A stretch of 64,000 nucleotides of DNA, from contig NZ_CP060436.1 in NCBI RefSeq assembly GCF_003590145.2, forward strand, positions 2,919,001-2,983,000, read 5' to 3'. The notes beneath the pieces are model-generated. The model made no database searches, was not told where the DNA came from, and saw nothing but the letters and a program-made list of their open reading frames with translations. Positions 1-9,378 of this stretch are shown one piece after another. Source of the stretch: Pseudooceanicola algae. GTDB taxonomy: Bacteria; Pseudomonadota; Alphaproteobacteria; Rhodobacterales; Rhodobacteraceae. The position numbers and the translations under genes were made by a program. Positions within the stretch are counted from its first letter, which is position 1, and the number at the start of each line of letters is the position of its first letter.

Positions 1-2
1 AC

Positions 3-110
3 ATGGTCTCGTTAATCATGGGCCTGAGGCCGATACTCTTGTTGATCCAGGGCGTAACACTGGCCCTTGTTCTGCTGTTTCTATGGACCCGGCCTAGCGG
101 ACCCCGCTAA
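3..110 (+). CDS. possible C-terminal end of a small hydrophobic protein
   Basis: An open frame enters from the left edge, or starts at an ATG at 3 or 18, and stops with TAA at 108-110. The readable peptide is very hydrophobic (runs such as PILLLIQGVTLALVLLFLW) and would make one membrane segment followed by a short basic tail. It converges on parB and overlaps its last 17 bases. It could be the tail of a longer gene outside the window or chance. A 6-bp hairpin (95-109) sits at the parB stop. Only the edge of the gene can be seen, so no function is proposed. Confidence 0.25.
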   Translation: MVSLIMGLRPILLLIQGVTLALVLLFLWTRPSGPR

Positions 111-993
111 GGATCTGACACAATTCGTCTAGATTTTCCAAGGACTTGTAACTAATCGTAAGACGACCAGCTTCCTGACCCGGCGAATGCTCGATCTCGA
201 CATTCATACCAATCGCCGCCGAAAGATCCGCTTCCAACGCACGGGTGTCCGCATCCTTGTCGCCCGTAGGCTGGGATCGTACACGGGGCGCCTTGGGGGC
301 CGAGTCCTGTTTTTTGAGCATCTGTTCGGTTGCCCGGACCGACAGACCTTCGGCAACGACCTTGCGCGCCATGCCCACAGGATCGTCTGAAGTAATCAGC
401 GCCCGCGCATGGCCGGCGGAAAGATCGCCATCCTGGACCATCCCACGCACTTCGTCCGGCAGTTGCAGAAGACGCATCAAGTTGGCGATATGGCTCCGGC
501 TCTTGCCCAACACCTGCGCCAAACGCTCCTGTGTATGACCGAATTTTTCCATCAATTGCCGAAAACCAGCCGCTTCTTCGATCGGATTGAGGTCGGCGCG
601 CTGAATATTCTCGATAATCGCGACTTCCAGGACCTCTGTGTCGTCGAAGTCGCGTACAATTACCGGCAATTCGTGAAGTTGCGCCATCTGAGAGGCCCGC
701 CACCGGCGCTCCCCTGCCACAATTTCATAGGCTTCAGGATGTCCGCGTTTTGGACGCACAATCAAGGGTTGAATAACGCCCTTTTCGCGGATCGACGCGG
801 CCAGTTCTTCGAGCTGCGGCATCGTAAATGTGCGGCGTGGCTGGTCGGGATTGGGCGAAACGCTTTCGATCGGCACCATCATATCCGGCCGACGCGCGCC
901 TGAACCGCCCTTGGCCCCCTCTTCAGAGGACACATCAGCCATCAACGCCGAAAGACCGCGTCCAAGGCCGCGCGGCTTTTTCTTCTTGTCCAT
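94..993 (-). CDS. parB: chromosome partitioning protein ParB
   Basis: ParB is the CTP-dependent clamp that loads at parS, spreads on DNA and, with ParA, segregates newly replicated origins. From the start chosen here the protein has 299 residues. A basic N-terminal ParA-interaction peptide (RGLGRGLSALMAD) is followed by the CTP-binding GERRWR motif, the ENIQRADLNPIEEA box and a helix-turn-helix (QERLAQVLGKSRSHIANLM). The ATG at 993 is preferred because family members usually begin a few residues before RGLGRGL. An in-frame ATG at 1029 would add 12 residues and overlap parA by 20 bases. It lies directly downstream of parA as the last gene of an rsmG-parA-parB run, and two parS sites lie nearby (2382, 4281). 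Confidence 0.96.
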   Translation of the reverse strand: MDKKKKPRGLGRGLSALMADVSSEEGAKGGSGARRPDMMVPIESVSPNPDQPRRTFTMPQLEELAASIREKGVIQPLIVRPKRGHPEAYEIVAGERRWRASQMAQLHELPVIVRDFDDTEVLEVAIIENIQRADLNPIEEAAGFRQLMEKFGHTQERLAQVLGKSRSHIANLMRLLQLPDEVRGMVQDGDLSAGHARALITSDDPVGMARKVVAEGLSVRATEQMLKKQDSAPKAPRVRSQPTGDKDADTRALEADLSAAIGMNVEIEHSPGQEAGRLTISYKSLENLDELCQILSGVR

Positions 994-1009
994 CGGGGTA
1001 TCTTCGGTC

Positions 1010-1819
1010 TCAGGCAATTGCGGGCTCATTCTTTTTCAAAACCTCTTCTGCGAGGGCACGGTAGGCCATTGCCCCCTTCGATGTCGGGTCAAAATTCAGC
1101 ACCGGCATCGCAAAGGACGGCGCCTCGCTTACCCGGACGTTACGCGGCACGATGGTGTGGAAAACCATGTCACCAAGATAGTCCCGCGCGTCCTGCTCCA
1201 CCTGCTGACTTAGATTATTGCGCGTGTCGAACATCGTCAGCACGATTCCTTCAATGCGCAGCTTGTCGTTGGCCGTCTGACGGACCTCTCGGATGGTCAT
1301 CATCAGTTGAGACAACCCTTCCAACGCAAAAAATTCGCTCTGCAGAGGGACCAGAACAGAATGCGCCGCCACCATTGCGTTGACAGTCAACAAACTGAGG
1401 GAAGGAGGGCAGTCAATAAGTACGAAATCAAAGCCAAAATCAGCCATTTGCGGTGACCGCAACTTGTCCCGCAACATCTGGACACGGTTCCCATTGGAAA
1501 CAAGCTCAAGATCCGCCGAAGCAAGGTCGACATTGGCCGGCACTATGTGCAAATTTGAGATGGAAGTTGGCTGAATAACGTCGTCCAACTCGACGTCGTC
1601 GAGGATCAGATCATAGGTCGTAACTTTTCGGTCTTCATTCGCAATCCCCAGACCAGTTGAGGCATTTCCCTGTGGATCGAGATCGACCACGAGAACCTTA
1701 CGTCCCTGCTCTACCAATGCTGCGCCAAGATTGATCGCCGTCGTGGTCTTGCCCACCCCACCCTTCTGGTTGGCAACCGCAATGATCCGCGGCACTAGAC
1801 TGGAGTCTGGATTATACAC
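1010..1819 (-). CDS. parA: chromosome partitioning ATPase ParA (Soj-like)
   Basis: ParA is a Walker-type ATPase that binds DNA non-specifically as an ATP dimer and is released by ParB, moving origin regions apart. The 269-residue protein shows the deviant Walker A motif KGGVGKTT (about 19-26), the DLDPQGNAS motif (about 46-54) and a Walker B-like LIDCPPSLSLLTVNA. This is the usual chromosomal Soj length without an N-terminal HTH. Its start overlaps the end of rsmG by 8 bases, suggesting translational coupling; a GTG nine codons later would also fit. It is followed by parB. Confidence 0.96.
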   Translation of the reverse strand: MYNPDSSLVPRIIAVANQKGGVGKTTTAINLGAALVEQGRKVLVVDLDPQGNASTGLGIANEDRKVTTYDLILDDVELDDVIQPTSISNLHIVPANVDLASADLELVSNGNRVQMLRDKLRSPQMADFGFDFVLIDCPPSLSLLTVNAMVAAHSVLVPLQSEFFALEGLSQLMMTIREVRQTANDKLRIEGIVLTMFDTRNNLSQQVEQDARDYLGDMVFHTIVPRNVRVSEAPSFAMPVLNFDPTSKGAMAYRALAEEVLKKNEPAIA

Positions 1820-2423
1820 GGACGATTCCTTTGATTTTCAGGATCACGGCTTGTTCATCAGTTCTACTCGCCAAGCTCGTCCAGTTAAAGTGCCAATGGC
1901 GTTCTGCCTCTTCAACTTCCGCCTTCCAGCGGGCCCCCTTGGGGAAAACGGCCATCCCATCAGCAGAGAGATGCCGAGAGGCGAAATCGAGAAGCTCTGT
2001 GAGGCTTGCGAGAGCCCGCGCAGTCAACACATCTGCACCCAAACTTGGTATTTCCTCAATTCTCTCGGCTAGAACTTGAATATCAAGGCCCGCTTCCCGC
2101 GCAACATTGCGGAGAAAAGCACATTTCCTTTGATCAGATTCGACAAGAGTGATCCGACCTTCAGGGTGGAACTCCGCACTGTAAATCGCCGCAACCAGAC
2201 CCGGAAACCCTCCTCCACTCCCAAGATCGGCCCAGTGGGAAAAATTGTTCGCCAATTTGAAAACCTGAACAGAATCAAGGATATGTCGATTCCAAAGATT
2301 TGGAATCGTGGATTTGGCAACCAGGTTTATCTTTGGATTCCACTTGGTTAGAAGATTGGCATAGATATCCAGTCTCTCGAGTGTTTCACGTGAAACACTC
2401 TGCGCAATGATCTCCCTACTCAT
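1812..2423 (-). CDS. rsmG: 16S rRNA (guanine527-N7)-methyltransferase RsmG
   Basis: RsmG (GidB) methylates N7 of G527 in 16S rRNA using SAM; loss gives low-level streptomycin resistance in other bacteria. The 203-residue product has the SAM-binding loop [11 protein letters not shown] (about 65-75), the [19 protein letters not shown] segment and TARALASL, all typical of the family. The start codon overlaps the mnmG stop by four bases. Codons 9-14 (reading VSRET) contain a perfect parS site, so the N-terminal peptide is partly dictated by ParB binding. Confidence 0.95.
   Translation of the reverse strand: MSREIIAQSVSRETLERLDIYANLLTKWNPKINLVAKSTIPNLWNRHILDSVQVFKLANNFSHWADLGSGGGFPGLVAAIYSAEFHPEGRITLVESDQRKCAFLRNVAREAGLDIQVLAERIEEIPSLGADVLTARALASLTELLDFASRHLSADGMAVFPKGARWKAEVEEAERHWHFNWTSLASRTDEQAVILKIKGIVRV
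2382..2397. promoter_or_regulatory. parS: parS site 1 (inside rsmG)
   Basis: A perfect 16-bp palindrome TGTTTCACGTGAAACA, identical to the broadly conserved bacterial parS consensus, lies within the 5' end of rsmG. ParB encoded at 94-993 is expected to load here. It is about 5.4 kb from the putative oriC. Confidence 0.93.
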
Positions 2424-4297
2424 GCAGACTTGCCCCGCCTTTCACGATTGAGGCGGGCAAGAATCAAAGCCAAAGCCGCTGGCGTCATGCCCTCAATTCG
2501 GCCCGCTTGAGCCAAGTTGGCTGGACGAACCCTGACAAGCTTGGATTTCAACTCGTTGGACAACCCATCCAATCCTTCATAGGCAAATTCGTCTGGAATA
2601 ACCCGATCTTCATCCTTACGAAGACTCTGTGCGTCCACCGCTTGGCGAGCAATATAAGTCGCATACAAGGCTTCCCGACCCAATTGCGTCTGAATGTCCT
2701 GCGGTACTTTTATGAGATCAGGCTCAACAGTTCCCAGGTCTTCAATGGAGACATTCGGAAACGCCAGAACCTCAAAGAGGTTTCGCATTTTACCATCCTC
2801 TCCCACCTTAATACCGCCCTCATTGAGCGTCTTCGGGGATACCGACCGAGATTTTAGCAACGTACGCCCCGCCTCCAGGGCTTCCAACTTGACCGAAAAT
2901 ACTTCAGCTCGGCGTTTTCCAACCAAACCCAGCTCGATCCCCTTGGGTGTTAGGCGTTGATCAGCATTGTCCGCACGCAAAGAAAGACGGTATTCCGCGC
3001 GAGAAGTAAACATACGGTACGGCTCCGATACCCCCCGCGTCGTCAGATCATCGACCATAACACCAATATAGCTGTCCGATCGGCTGAAAGTCACGGCGTC
3101 ACGACCCAACGAATGGTGTGCGGCGTTCAAACCAGCTACAAGACCTTGTGCCGCAGCTTCCTCATATCCCGTCGTTCCGTTGATCTGACCAGCCAGGAAA
3201 AGACCGGGAACATCGCGCAAAGAAAGTCGGGAATCCAGCGCCCGTGGGTCGACGTAATCGTATTCGATTGCGTATCCCATTTGGGTAATTTGGACATCCT
3301 CCAAACCCCGGATGGAGCGAACATAGGCTTCCTGAACCTCTGCAGGCAGAGATGTGGATATACCGTTCGGGTAGATGGTATGATCGTCCAGTCCCTCGGG
3401 TTCCAGAAACACCTGGTGCGAACTTTTGTCCGCAAAACGGACAACTTTATCTTCGATCGACGGACAGTATCGCGGGCCGACACCATCGATGTGACCACCA
3501 TACATGGCTGACCGAGACAGGTTTTCACGAATGATTTCATGAGTCTTCTCGTTGGTATGGGTCACACCGCAAGACACTTGACGAACAGCTAACCCACTGG
3601 AAAGAAATGAGAAAAACACTGGATCTTCGTCTCCTGGCTGAAGGTCCAGGGTTTTCCAATCAATTGTGCGACCGTCCAAGCGAGGCGGTGTTCCGGTCTT
3701 CAGCCGCCCGAGAGGAAGACCAAAATCATCCAATCGGTCACCTAGCCTATTCGCCGCAGAATCCCCCATTCGACCGCCCGAATAGTGTTGATCTCCGATA
3801 TGAATGATGCCCCGCAGGAAGGTCCCTGTTGTCAGTACGACGGAATTTGCGCGAATTTCGGCACCATCAGCAAGACGAACCCCAGCTACGCGGTTGCCGT
3901 CCATCAGGAAGTCCACGATTTCACCGACCAAGACCTCCAGTCCCGGACATGTCTGCATTTCGGAAAGCATTTCGCGACGGTAGATTGCTCGGTCAGCCTG
4001 AGCTCTCGGCCCCTGCACCGCTGGACCCTTTCGCCGGTTCAATAAGCGAAACTGGATACCTGCTTTATCTGCAACTCGACCCATAACGCCATCGAGGGCA
4101 TCGATTTCTCGTACAAGATGGCCCTTTCCCAATCCGCCGATGGCCGGATTACAAGACATCACCCCAATTCCGTCGAGCTTGAGCGTAATCAGTGCGGTTC
4201 GCGCGCCGACACGGGCTGATGCATGAGCTGCGTCACAGCCTGCATGCCCGCCCCCGACCACGATGACATCGAAATTTGTATGTTTCACGTGAAACAC
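2420..4297 (-). CDS. mnmG: tRNA uridine-34 5-carboxymethylaminomethyl modification enzyme MnmG
   Basis: MnmG (GidA) works with MnmE to install the cmnm5 group on the wobble uridine of several tRNAs, using FAD, NADH and a folate-derived carbon. The 625-residue product has the FAD-binding [10 protein letters not shown] motif (about 15-24), [13 protein letters not shown] and the [12 protein letters not shown] segment. The start is GTG at 4297, directly abutting a parS palindrome that supplies codons 1-6 (MFHVKH), a known coincidence at this locus. It is two bases downstream of mnmE and overlaps rsmG by four, so the genes form one transcription unit. Confidence 0.96.
   Translation of the reverse strand: MFHVKHTNFDVIVVGGGHAGCDAAHASARVGARTALITLKLDGIGVMSCNPAIGGLGKGHLVREIDALDGVMGRVADKAGIQFRLLNRRKGPAVQGPRAQADRAIYRREMLSEMQTCPGLEVLVGEIVDFLMDGNRVAGVRLADGAEIRANSVVLTTGTFLRGIIHIGDQHYSGGRMGDSAANRLGDRLDDFGLPLGRLKTGTPPRLDGRTIDWKTLDLQPGDEDPVFFSFLSSGLAVRQVSCGVTHTNEKTHEIIRENLSRSAMYGGHIDGVGPRYCPSIEDKVVRFADKSSHQVFLEPEGLDDHTIYPNGISTSLPAEVQEAYVRSIRGLEDVQITQMGYAIEYDYVDPRALDSRLSLRDVPGLFLAGQINGTTGYEEAAAQGLVAGLNAAHHSLGRDAVTFSRSDSYIGVMVDDLTTRGVSEPYRMFTSRAEYRLSLRADNADQRLTPKGIELGLVGKRRAEVFSVKLEALEAGRTLLKSRSVSPKTLNEGGIKVGEDGKMRNLFEVLAFPNVSIEDLGTVEPDLIKVPQDIQTQLGREALYATYIARQAVDAQSLRKDEDRVIPDEFAYEGLDGLSNELKSKLVRVRPANLAQAGRIEGMTPAALALILARLNRERRGKSA
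4281..4296. promoter_or_regulatory. parS: parS site 2 (at the mnmG start)
   Basis: A second perfect TGTTTCACGTGAAACA palindrome, 1.9 kb from the first. It overlaps the GTG start codon and first codons of mnmG, with the mnmE stop a few bases upstream. ParB bound here would sit over the mnmG initiation region. Confidence 0.93.
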
Positions 4298-4299
4298 TC

Positions 4300-5583
4300 C
4301 TACTTCCCGATACAGAAACTGGAAAAGATCTCATCCAGAAGGGCTTCTACATCAACGATCCCGACCAGAGAGTCCAAAGCGCGGATTGCGGACCTCAATT
4401 CCTCGGCAATCAAATCCTCGCTATACATCGGGTCCTTCAACATATCACGAGCGTGGGACAAATCCACCAATGCCCTTTGAATGGCCGCTTGATGTCTGTG
4501 ACGCGTGGCGGTTCCAACAAGAGCAGTCCTTTTGCGGAAAGTCTCGGTCAGCGTCCCAATCAGTTCTGGAACACCTTGACCCGAGACGCCACTGATCCCT
4601 GATGTGTCACCCGTGACGTCGGCTTTTCCCGAGAGAGCCAGATCATCTTTCAGCAAGTCAAATACTGGTACTTCCCCCGGTTCAAGAAGGTAGATACGAA
4701 GATCTGCCTGCCTCGCACGTTCCCTCGCCCGCGAGATCCCGATGGCTTCAACCTCGTCATCGGTCTCTCGCAAGCCGGCGGTATCCAGCAAAGTCACCGG
4801 CAGCCCATTGAGATCCATGCGAACCTCGATCACGTCCCGCGTGGTTCCTGCGACAGAGGAAGTAATTGCTGCATCCCGACCGGCCAAGTAATTGAGAAGT
4901 GTGGATTTTCCTGCATTTGGGGCACCAAGGATCGCGACCTCGAAACCATGACGAACGCGTTCAGCGACCAAAGCCCCCCTGGCTTGAGACTCCAGGCCTT
5001 CTGCAAGCGAAACCAGTAGGGCATTTACCTCTGGCCGGACGTCGACTGGTACATCTTCATCGACAAAATCAATCACGGCTTCCAGCAAGGCCGCTGCACG
5101 GATCAGATCCCGCCGCCAGTCCTGCACCAGCGCCCCCAGTTTACCCGAGAAAACCCGTTGAGCCTGCCGCCGTTGCGCATCGGTTTCGGAATCGATCAGA
5201 TCTGCAAGCCCTTCGACCTGCGCGAGGTCCATCTTGCCGTTTTCCAAAGCACGCCGGGTGAACTCTCCTGCGTCGGCCATGCGTAATTCCGGAACCCCCC
5301 CAAGGAGTCGCATCACAGCAGAGACGATGGCGGGGCTTCCGTGGAGATGAAGCTCCACAACGTCTTCGCCGGTAAAGCTGTGCGGGCCCTCGAAGTAGAG
5401 CACCAAAGCTTGGTCAAGAACCGCCCCATCATCCTCCAGAAGGCGACGAAGCACGCCCTTGCGCGGCTCCGGACGGGCAACGCCAAAGGCCCCGAGTGCG
5501 GCAAGCGACGCGGGGCCCGAAATTCTGATGACGGAAACCCCTGCCCGGCCGGGGGCCGAGGCAAGGGCAAAGATCGTGTCCAT
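4300..5583 (-). CDS. mnmE: tRNA modification GTPase MnmE
   Basis: MnmE is the GTPase and folate-binding partner of MnmG in U34 modification. The 427-residue protein begins with the folate-binding TrmE N-domain ([20 protein letters not shown]), then a helical domain with an inserted G domain: G1 GAPNAGKST (220-228), G2 GTTRD (246-250), G3 DTAGLR (267-272). The invariant C-terminal CIGK, whose Cys is catalytic, is present. The expected G4 motif NKxD reads GKAD here, which is unusual. It lies 27 bases downstream of rho and two upstream of mnmG. Confidence 0.96.
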   Translation of the reverse strand: MDTIFALASAPGRAGVSVIRISGPASLAALGAFGVARPEPRKGVLRRLLEDDGAVLDQALVLYFEGPHSFTGEDVVELHLHGSPAIVSAVMRLLGGVPELRMADAGEFTRRALENGKMDLAQVEGLADLIDSETDAQRRQAQRVFSGKLGALVQDWRRDLIRAAALLEAVIDFVDEDVPVDVRPEVNALLVSLAEGLESQARGALVAERVRHGFEVAILGAPNAGKSTLLNYLAGRDAAITSSVAGTTRDVIEVRMDLNGLPVTLLDTAGLRETDDEVEAIGISRARERARQADLRIYLLEPGEVPVFDLLKDDLALSGKADVTGDTSGISGVSGQGVPELIGTLTETFRKRTALVGTATRHRHQAAIQRALVDLSHARDMLKDPMYSEDLIAEELRSAIRALDSLVGIVDVEALLDEIFSSFCIGK

Positions 5584-5610
5584 TGCAATTATCCTGGGGC
5601 GACGCCCCGA

Positions 5611-6894
5611 TCAGGTGTTCATGGAATCGAAGAAGTCCGAGTTTGTCTTGGTCTGCTTCAGCTTGGAAATCAGGAACTCGATCGCATCGGTGGTGCCCAT
5701 GGGGTTCAGGATCCGGCGCAATACGAAGGTTTTCTGCAGATCAACCTTGTCGACCAGAAGATCCTCTTTCCGGGTGCCGGACTTGAGAATGTCCATCGCC
5801 GGGTAAACGCGTTTGTCGGCAATCTTGCGATCCAGAACAATCTCGGAGTTACCCGTTCCCTTGAATTCTTCGAAGATGACTTCGTCCATCCGCGATCCGG
5901 TATCGATCAGCGCTGTGGCGATGATGGTCAACGAGCCACCTTCCTCGATATTCCGGGCAGCGCCGAAGAACCGTTTCGGACGTTGCAGAGCGTTCGCATC
6001 GACACCGCCGGTCAGGACCTTGCCGGACGATGGCACAACCGTGTTGAATGCCCTACCAAGTCTTGTGATCGAATCCAGAAGAATAACTACATCTCGTTTA
6101 TGTTCGACTAGGCGCTTGGCCTTTTCGATGACCATTTCCGACACGGCCACGTGGCGTGTTGCCGGCTCGTCGAAGGTCGATGAGATCACTTCACCCTTCA
6201 CCGACCGCTGCATGTCGGTCACCTCTTCAGGGCGTTCGTCGATCAGCAGGACGATCAGATAGATCTCCGGGTGATTTTTCTCGATCGAATTCGCGATATT
6301 TTGCAACAGAACGGTCTTACCGGTCCGCGGGGGCGCGACAATCAAGGACCGCTGCCCCTTCCCGATCGGCGCGACAAGATCGATGATCCGGGCGGAACGG
6401 TCGCGGATCGTCGGGTCTTCGACCTCCATCTTCAGGCGCTCGTCCGGGTATAGCGGCGTCAGGTTGTCGAAGGCGATCTTGTGACGGGCCTTTTCAGGCT
6501 CTTCAAAGTTGATCTGAGTAACCGAGGTCAGGGCAAAGTACCGCTCGTTCTCGTCCGGCGCCTTCATCAACCCTTCGACCGTGTCCCCGGTGCGCAGCGA
6601 CCATTGACGGATCATGTCGGGCGAAACGTAGATGTCATCGGGACCCGACAGGTAGTTCGCCTCGGGCGAGCGCAGGAAGCCGAAACCATCCTGCAGGACC
6701 TCCAGCACGCCGTCGCCACCGATCTGCCAGTCCTCATCCGCCAATTCACGGAGGATCTGGAACATCATCTCGCCCTTGCGCATGGTCGAGGCGTTCTCGA
6801 TCTCGAGCTCCTCTGCCATGGCGAGCAGATCCTTGGGGCTTTTTGCCTTGAGATCAGCAAGGTTCAGGGCGTTTTCGGTAACGATCTCGTTCAT
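5611..6894 (-). CDS. rho: transcription termination factor Rho
   Basis: Rho is the hexameric RNA helicase that ends transcription at untranslated RNA. The 427-residue product has an N-terminal Rho_N helical region, the RNA-binding cold-shock fold with RNP1-like DGFGFLRS (69-76), Walker A APPRTGKT (187-194), Walker [15 protein letters not shown] and the Q/R-loop region [13 protein letters not shown]. Length matches the family. It is the first gene of the rho-mnmE-mnmG-rsmG-parA-parB run and has its own predicted promoter about 100 bases upstream. Confidence 0.97.
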   Translation of the reverse strand: MNEIVTENALNLADLKAKSPKDLLAMAEELEIENASTMRKGEMMFQILRELADEDWQIGGDGVLEVLQDGFGFLRSPEANYLSGPDDIYVSPDMIRQWSLRTGDTVEGLMKAPDENERYFALTSVTQINFEEPEKARHKIAFDNLTPLYPDERLKMEVEDPTIRDRSARIIDLVAPIGKGQRSLIVAPPRTGKTVLLQNIANSIEKNHPEIYLIVLLIDERPEEVTDMQRSVKGEVISSTFDEPATRHVAVSEMVIEKAKRLVEHKRDVVILLDSITRLGRAFNTVVPSSGKVLTGGVDANALQRPKRFFGAARNIEEGGSLTIIATALIDTGSRMDEVIFEEFKGTGNSEIVLDRKIADKRVYPAMDILKSGTRKEDLLVDKVDLQKTFVLRRILNPMGTTDAIEFLISKLKQTKTNSDFFDSMNT

Positions 6895-6987
6895 CTGGGA
6901 AAAGTATCCTCGGACCGGCCCGAAAAGGGCACTCGGTCAATCATCTGTATGGGAAACGGCGACGCCCGGACGGGCAGCTTGGCAAGC

Positions 6988-7016
6988 GATATAAGGCCGG
7001 CTGGGGCCGGAGTCAA
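6988..7016 (-). promoter_or_regulatory. predicted sigma-70 promoter of rho
   Basis: On the minus strand TTGACT (7011-7016) and TATATC (6988-6993) are separated by exactly 17 bases, close to the housekeeping consensus. Transcription would start near 6981, giving rho a leader of about 85 bases. The spacer is GC-rich and partly palindromic (CCGG repeated at both ends). In other bacteria rho controls itself through its leader; whether that holds here cannot be read from the sequence. Confidence 0.55.
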
Positions 7017-7068
7017 TCATTCCTGATCCCAGGCGATTCAAATCGGGCTCAGCGCGCTGCAGCCCCCG

Positions 7069-7515
7069 TCAGAACTTCACTACGACCGAAGCAACGATGA
7101 CGATCATCAGCAAGGTCGGAACTTCGTTCATCATCCGGTAACGCCTTCCTGGCAGGCTGTTTTCACCGCGTTCGAAGTCCTTTCGACGTTTGCCAAGCCA
7201 ATGATGAAACCAGGTCATGCCCAGAACAGCCGCTGCCTTCGTCCAGGGCCAGACCATGGACCAGGCAACAATCCCCGGCGTGAAGACAAGGCAAAGGCCG
7301 AAAATCCATGTCGCGATCATCGCCGGGTTCATGATCGCGCGCAAAAGCCGGTATTCCATCACCTTGAACAGGCTGTCGATCTCGGCGCTGGCGCCCTTTT
7401 CCGCGTGATAGACGAAGAGACGCGGAAGATAGAACAGGCCCGCCATCCAAGCGATCACCGAAACGATATGAAGCGTCTTGGTCCATGGATAGGCCAGAGC
7501 CAGGAAATCCTGCAT
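7069..7515 (-). CDS. hemJ: protoporphyrinogen IX oxidase HemJ
   Basis: HemJ is the membrane enzyme that oxidises protoporphyrinogen IX to protoporphyrin IX in heme and chlorophyll synthesis in many alphaproteobacteria and cyanobacteria. The 148-residue protein has about four membrane segments and the family features YPWTKTLHIVSVIAWMAGLF, with the conserved heme-ligand His in the first helix, and LPRLFVYH. The ATG at 7515 is chosen because it follows a good ribosome-binding site (AGGGAGAA); an upstream in-frame ATG at 7539 lacks one. It is transcribed away from the putative origin. hemE, often found beside it in relatives, is not here. Confidence 0.88.
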   Translation of the reverse strand: MQDFLALAYPWTKTLHIVSVIAWMAGLFYLPRLFVYHAEKGASAEIDSLFKVMEYRLLRAIMNPAMIATWIFGLCLVFTPGIVAWSMVWPWTKAAAVLGMTWFHHWLGKRRKDFERGENSLPGRRYRMMNEVPTLLMIVIVASVVVKF

Positions 7516-7540
7516 GTCGTTCTCCCTACGGTCCCACACC

Positions 7541-7949
7541 TCATAACAATCAATACAAATTAAAAGAAAGATTGTTGTTTGATGTAGTCCCTTTTCTTCC
7601 TGTGGATCAAAGACTCCTGCACAGAGTTATCCACAGGGGGAGGAATCATGGGATAACCCCTGTAGAGCCGTGGAAAGATTTCCAGGAAACTCTCAAAAAG
7701 GTATGAATACAGGGGTTTGTAGCGGGTCTTTCCTGTGGATATCCCGACCTCCGAAATGGGGATGAAACAAGGGATTTCCCTTGCATGACGGCTTTCCAAC
7801 TTATCCTTATCCACGCAGGACGGTTTGCCCCGGGCGTCGGAACAACAGGGTGAGTCGCACACAGCCCACCGGGACTCCTTGCGTCCAGCCCCTTTTTTTC
7901 CCAGAAGAAGCAGCACGCTATCTCTGAGTTCTGCACGAAGTTATCCACA
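7541..7949. other. oriC: putative chromosomal replication origin (oriC)
   Basis: This roughly 400-base gene-free stretch between hemJ and maf has two perfect DnaA boxes TTATCCACA (7627-7635 and 7941-7949) and three one-mismatch boxes: TGATCCACA (complement of 7601-7609), ATATCCACA (complement of 7734-7742) and TTATCCACG (7807-7815). A strikingly A+T-rich tract (about 7541-7585) at the hemJ side would suit an unwinding element. Flanking genes run away from it in both directions, parAB and two parS sites are within 6 kb, and the maf-aroE-coaE-dnaQ-secB order matches the oriC flank known in Caulobacter. The last DnaA box overlaps the maf start codon. Apparent reading frames across it lack support. 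Confidence 0.85.
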
Positions 7950-8548
7950 TGTCGCAAAAAATCATCCTGGCTTCCGGTTCTGCCATCCGGGCAGAGCTTT
8001 TGACCCGCGCCGATGTCCCGTACGAGGTCGTAAAGCCCCGTGTGGACGAGGAAATGGTGCGCGCCTCCCTTCTGGCCGAAGGCGAAAGCCCCCGAAACCT
8101 GGCCGATGCGCTGGCGCAGTTGAAATCCGAACGGGTGGGCATGAAACATCCCGACGCCCTGACCATCGGTTGCGATCAGGTGCTGGATTGCGAAGGTAAG
8201 GTGTTTTCGAAACCCGAAACGCCGGAACAGGCGCGGGATCAGATCTCTGCCCTGTCGGGCAAAGGCCATAGCCTACATACCGCCGCGGTGATCCACGAAG
8301 GCGGCCGCCCGGTCTGGCGCAAGTCGGCCGAGGTCAAGCTGACCATGCGCACACTTTCCGACAGCTATATCGGCAGCTATGTCACGCGGAACTGGCCGGC
8401 GATTTCCTGGTCTTGCGGCGCCTATCAGGTCGAAGCCGAAGGCAGCCGGTTGTTTTCCCGTATCGATGGCGACTACTTTGCCATACTTGGTCTGCCGCTG
8501 CTGGAAATTCTGGATTACCTGATCCTGAGAGGAGCCCTGGAGACATGA
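7949..8548 (+). CDS. maf: Maf-family nucleotide pyrophosphatase
   Basis: Maf proteins hydrolyse non-canonical or modified nucleoside triphosphates to monophosphates, keeping them out of RNA and DNA. The 199-residue product has the family start IILASGSAIRAELL, the catalytic Asp region TIGCDQVLD and the Lys of FSKPETPEQA. The substrate class (dTTP/UTP type or m7GTP type) is not clear from sequence. The ATG overlaps a DnaA box at the edge of oriC and only a weak ribosome-binding site (GAAG) is present. Its stop overlaps the aroE start. Confidence 0.92.
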   Translation: MSQKIILASGSAIRAELLTRADVPYEVVKPRVDEEMVRASLLAEGESPRNLADALAQLKSERVGMKHPDALTIGCDQVLDCEGKVFSKPETPEQARDQISALSGKGHSLHTAAVIHEGGRPVWRKSAEVKLTMRTLSDSYIGSYVTRNWPAISWSCGAYQVEAEGSRLFSRIDGDYFAILGLPLLEILDYLILRGALET

Positions 8549-9378
8549 GCCACGAGTCCATTCCCCTGGCGGGTGTCATCGGCTTTCCGATCATCCATTC
8601 CCGGTCGCCTCAACTGCATGGTCATTGGCTGAAAACACTTGGTCTGCGCGGGCATTACGTGCCGATGGAGGTCCATCCCGACAACCTTGCCGAAGCCTTG
8701 CAGGCGTTGCCGAAACTGGGCTTTGTCGGCGTCAATGTGACCATGCCCCATAAGGAAGCGGTGTTGGAACTGGCCAGCCATGTGACCGACCGCGCCAGCC
8801 TGATCGGGGCGGCGAATACCCTGATTTTCCGTGAAGACGGGACGTTTCATGCTGATAATACCGATGGTTACGGATTTATCGAAAACCTGCGTCAGAATGC
8901 GCCCGATTGGGATCCGCAGGTGGGTCCGGCGGCCATTCTGGGCGCCGGGGGCGCCGCGCGGGCCGTTGTAGTGTCGCTACTGGATGCTGGTGTTCCCGAA
9001 GTCATGATCTCCAATCGCACGCAGCTGCGGGCCGAGCGTCTTGCGCAGGATTTCGGCAACCGGGTGACAGCAGTGGATTGGGGGCATGCCAGTCGGATGA
9101 TCGGCGAAGCCGCGCTGGTGGTGAATACCACCTCTCTCGGGATGGCCGACAAGCCGGAACTGAAGGTCAACCTGGATGGGCTGCACGCCGGTCAGGTGGT
9201 AACGGACATTGTTTATAACCCACTGAAAACAAAACTTCTTGCGCGGGCCGAGGCGCAGGGCTGCGTGACCGTGGACGGCCTTGGCATGTTGTTGCACCAG
9301 GCAGTGCCGGGGTTCGAACGCTGGTTCGGCATCAAGCCCAAGGTCACCGAAGCCCTGCGCGACGCGACGCTGGGATGA
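8545..9378 (+). CDS. aroE: shikimate dehydrogenase
   Basis: AroE reduces 3-dehydroshikimate to shikimate with NADPH in aromatic amino acid synthesis. The 277-residue protein shows GFPIIHSRSPQLH (substrate serines), NVTMPHKEA with catalytic Lys70, ADNTDGYGF, the nucleotide-binding GAGGAARAV, NRT (NADP phosphate contact) and C-terminal GLGMLLHQAVPGFERWFG. The ATG at 8545 overlaps the maf stop (ATGA) and sits behind a GGAG-type site. It overlaps coaE by four bases, so maf-aroE-coaE-dnaQ are translationally linked. Confidence 0.96.
   Translation: MSHESIPLAGVIGFPIIHSRSPQLHGHWLKTLGLRGHYVPMEVHPDNLAEALQALPKLGFVGVNVTMPHKEAVLELASHVTDRASLIGAANTLIFREDGTFHADNTDGYGFIENLRQNAPDWDPQVGPAAILGAGGAARAVVVSLLDAGVPEVMISNRTQLRAERLAQDFGNRVTAVDWGHASRMIGEAALVVNTTSLGMADKPELKVNLDGLHAGQVVTDIVYNPLKTKLLARAEAQGCVTVDGLGMLLHQAVPGFERWFGIKPKVTEALRDATLG

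Noticed and set aside
7560-8269. Open frames on the minus strand across the origin region
   Set aside because: They run through DnaA boxes and antisense to maf, show no family features and have poor starts.
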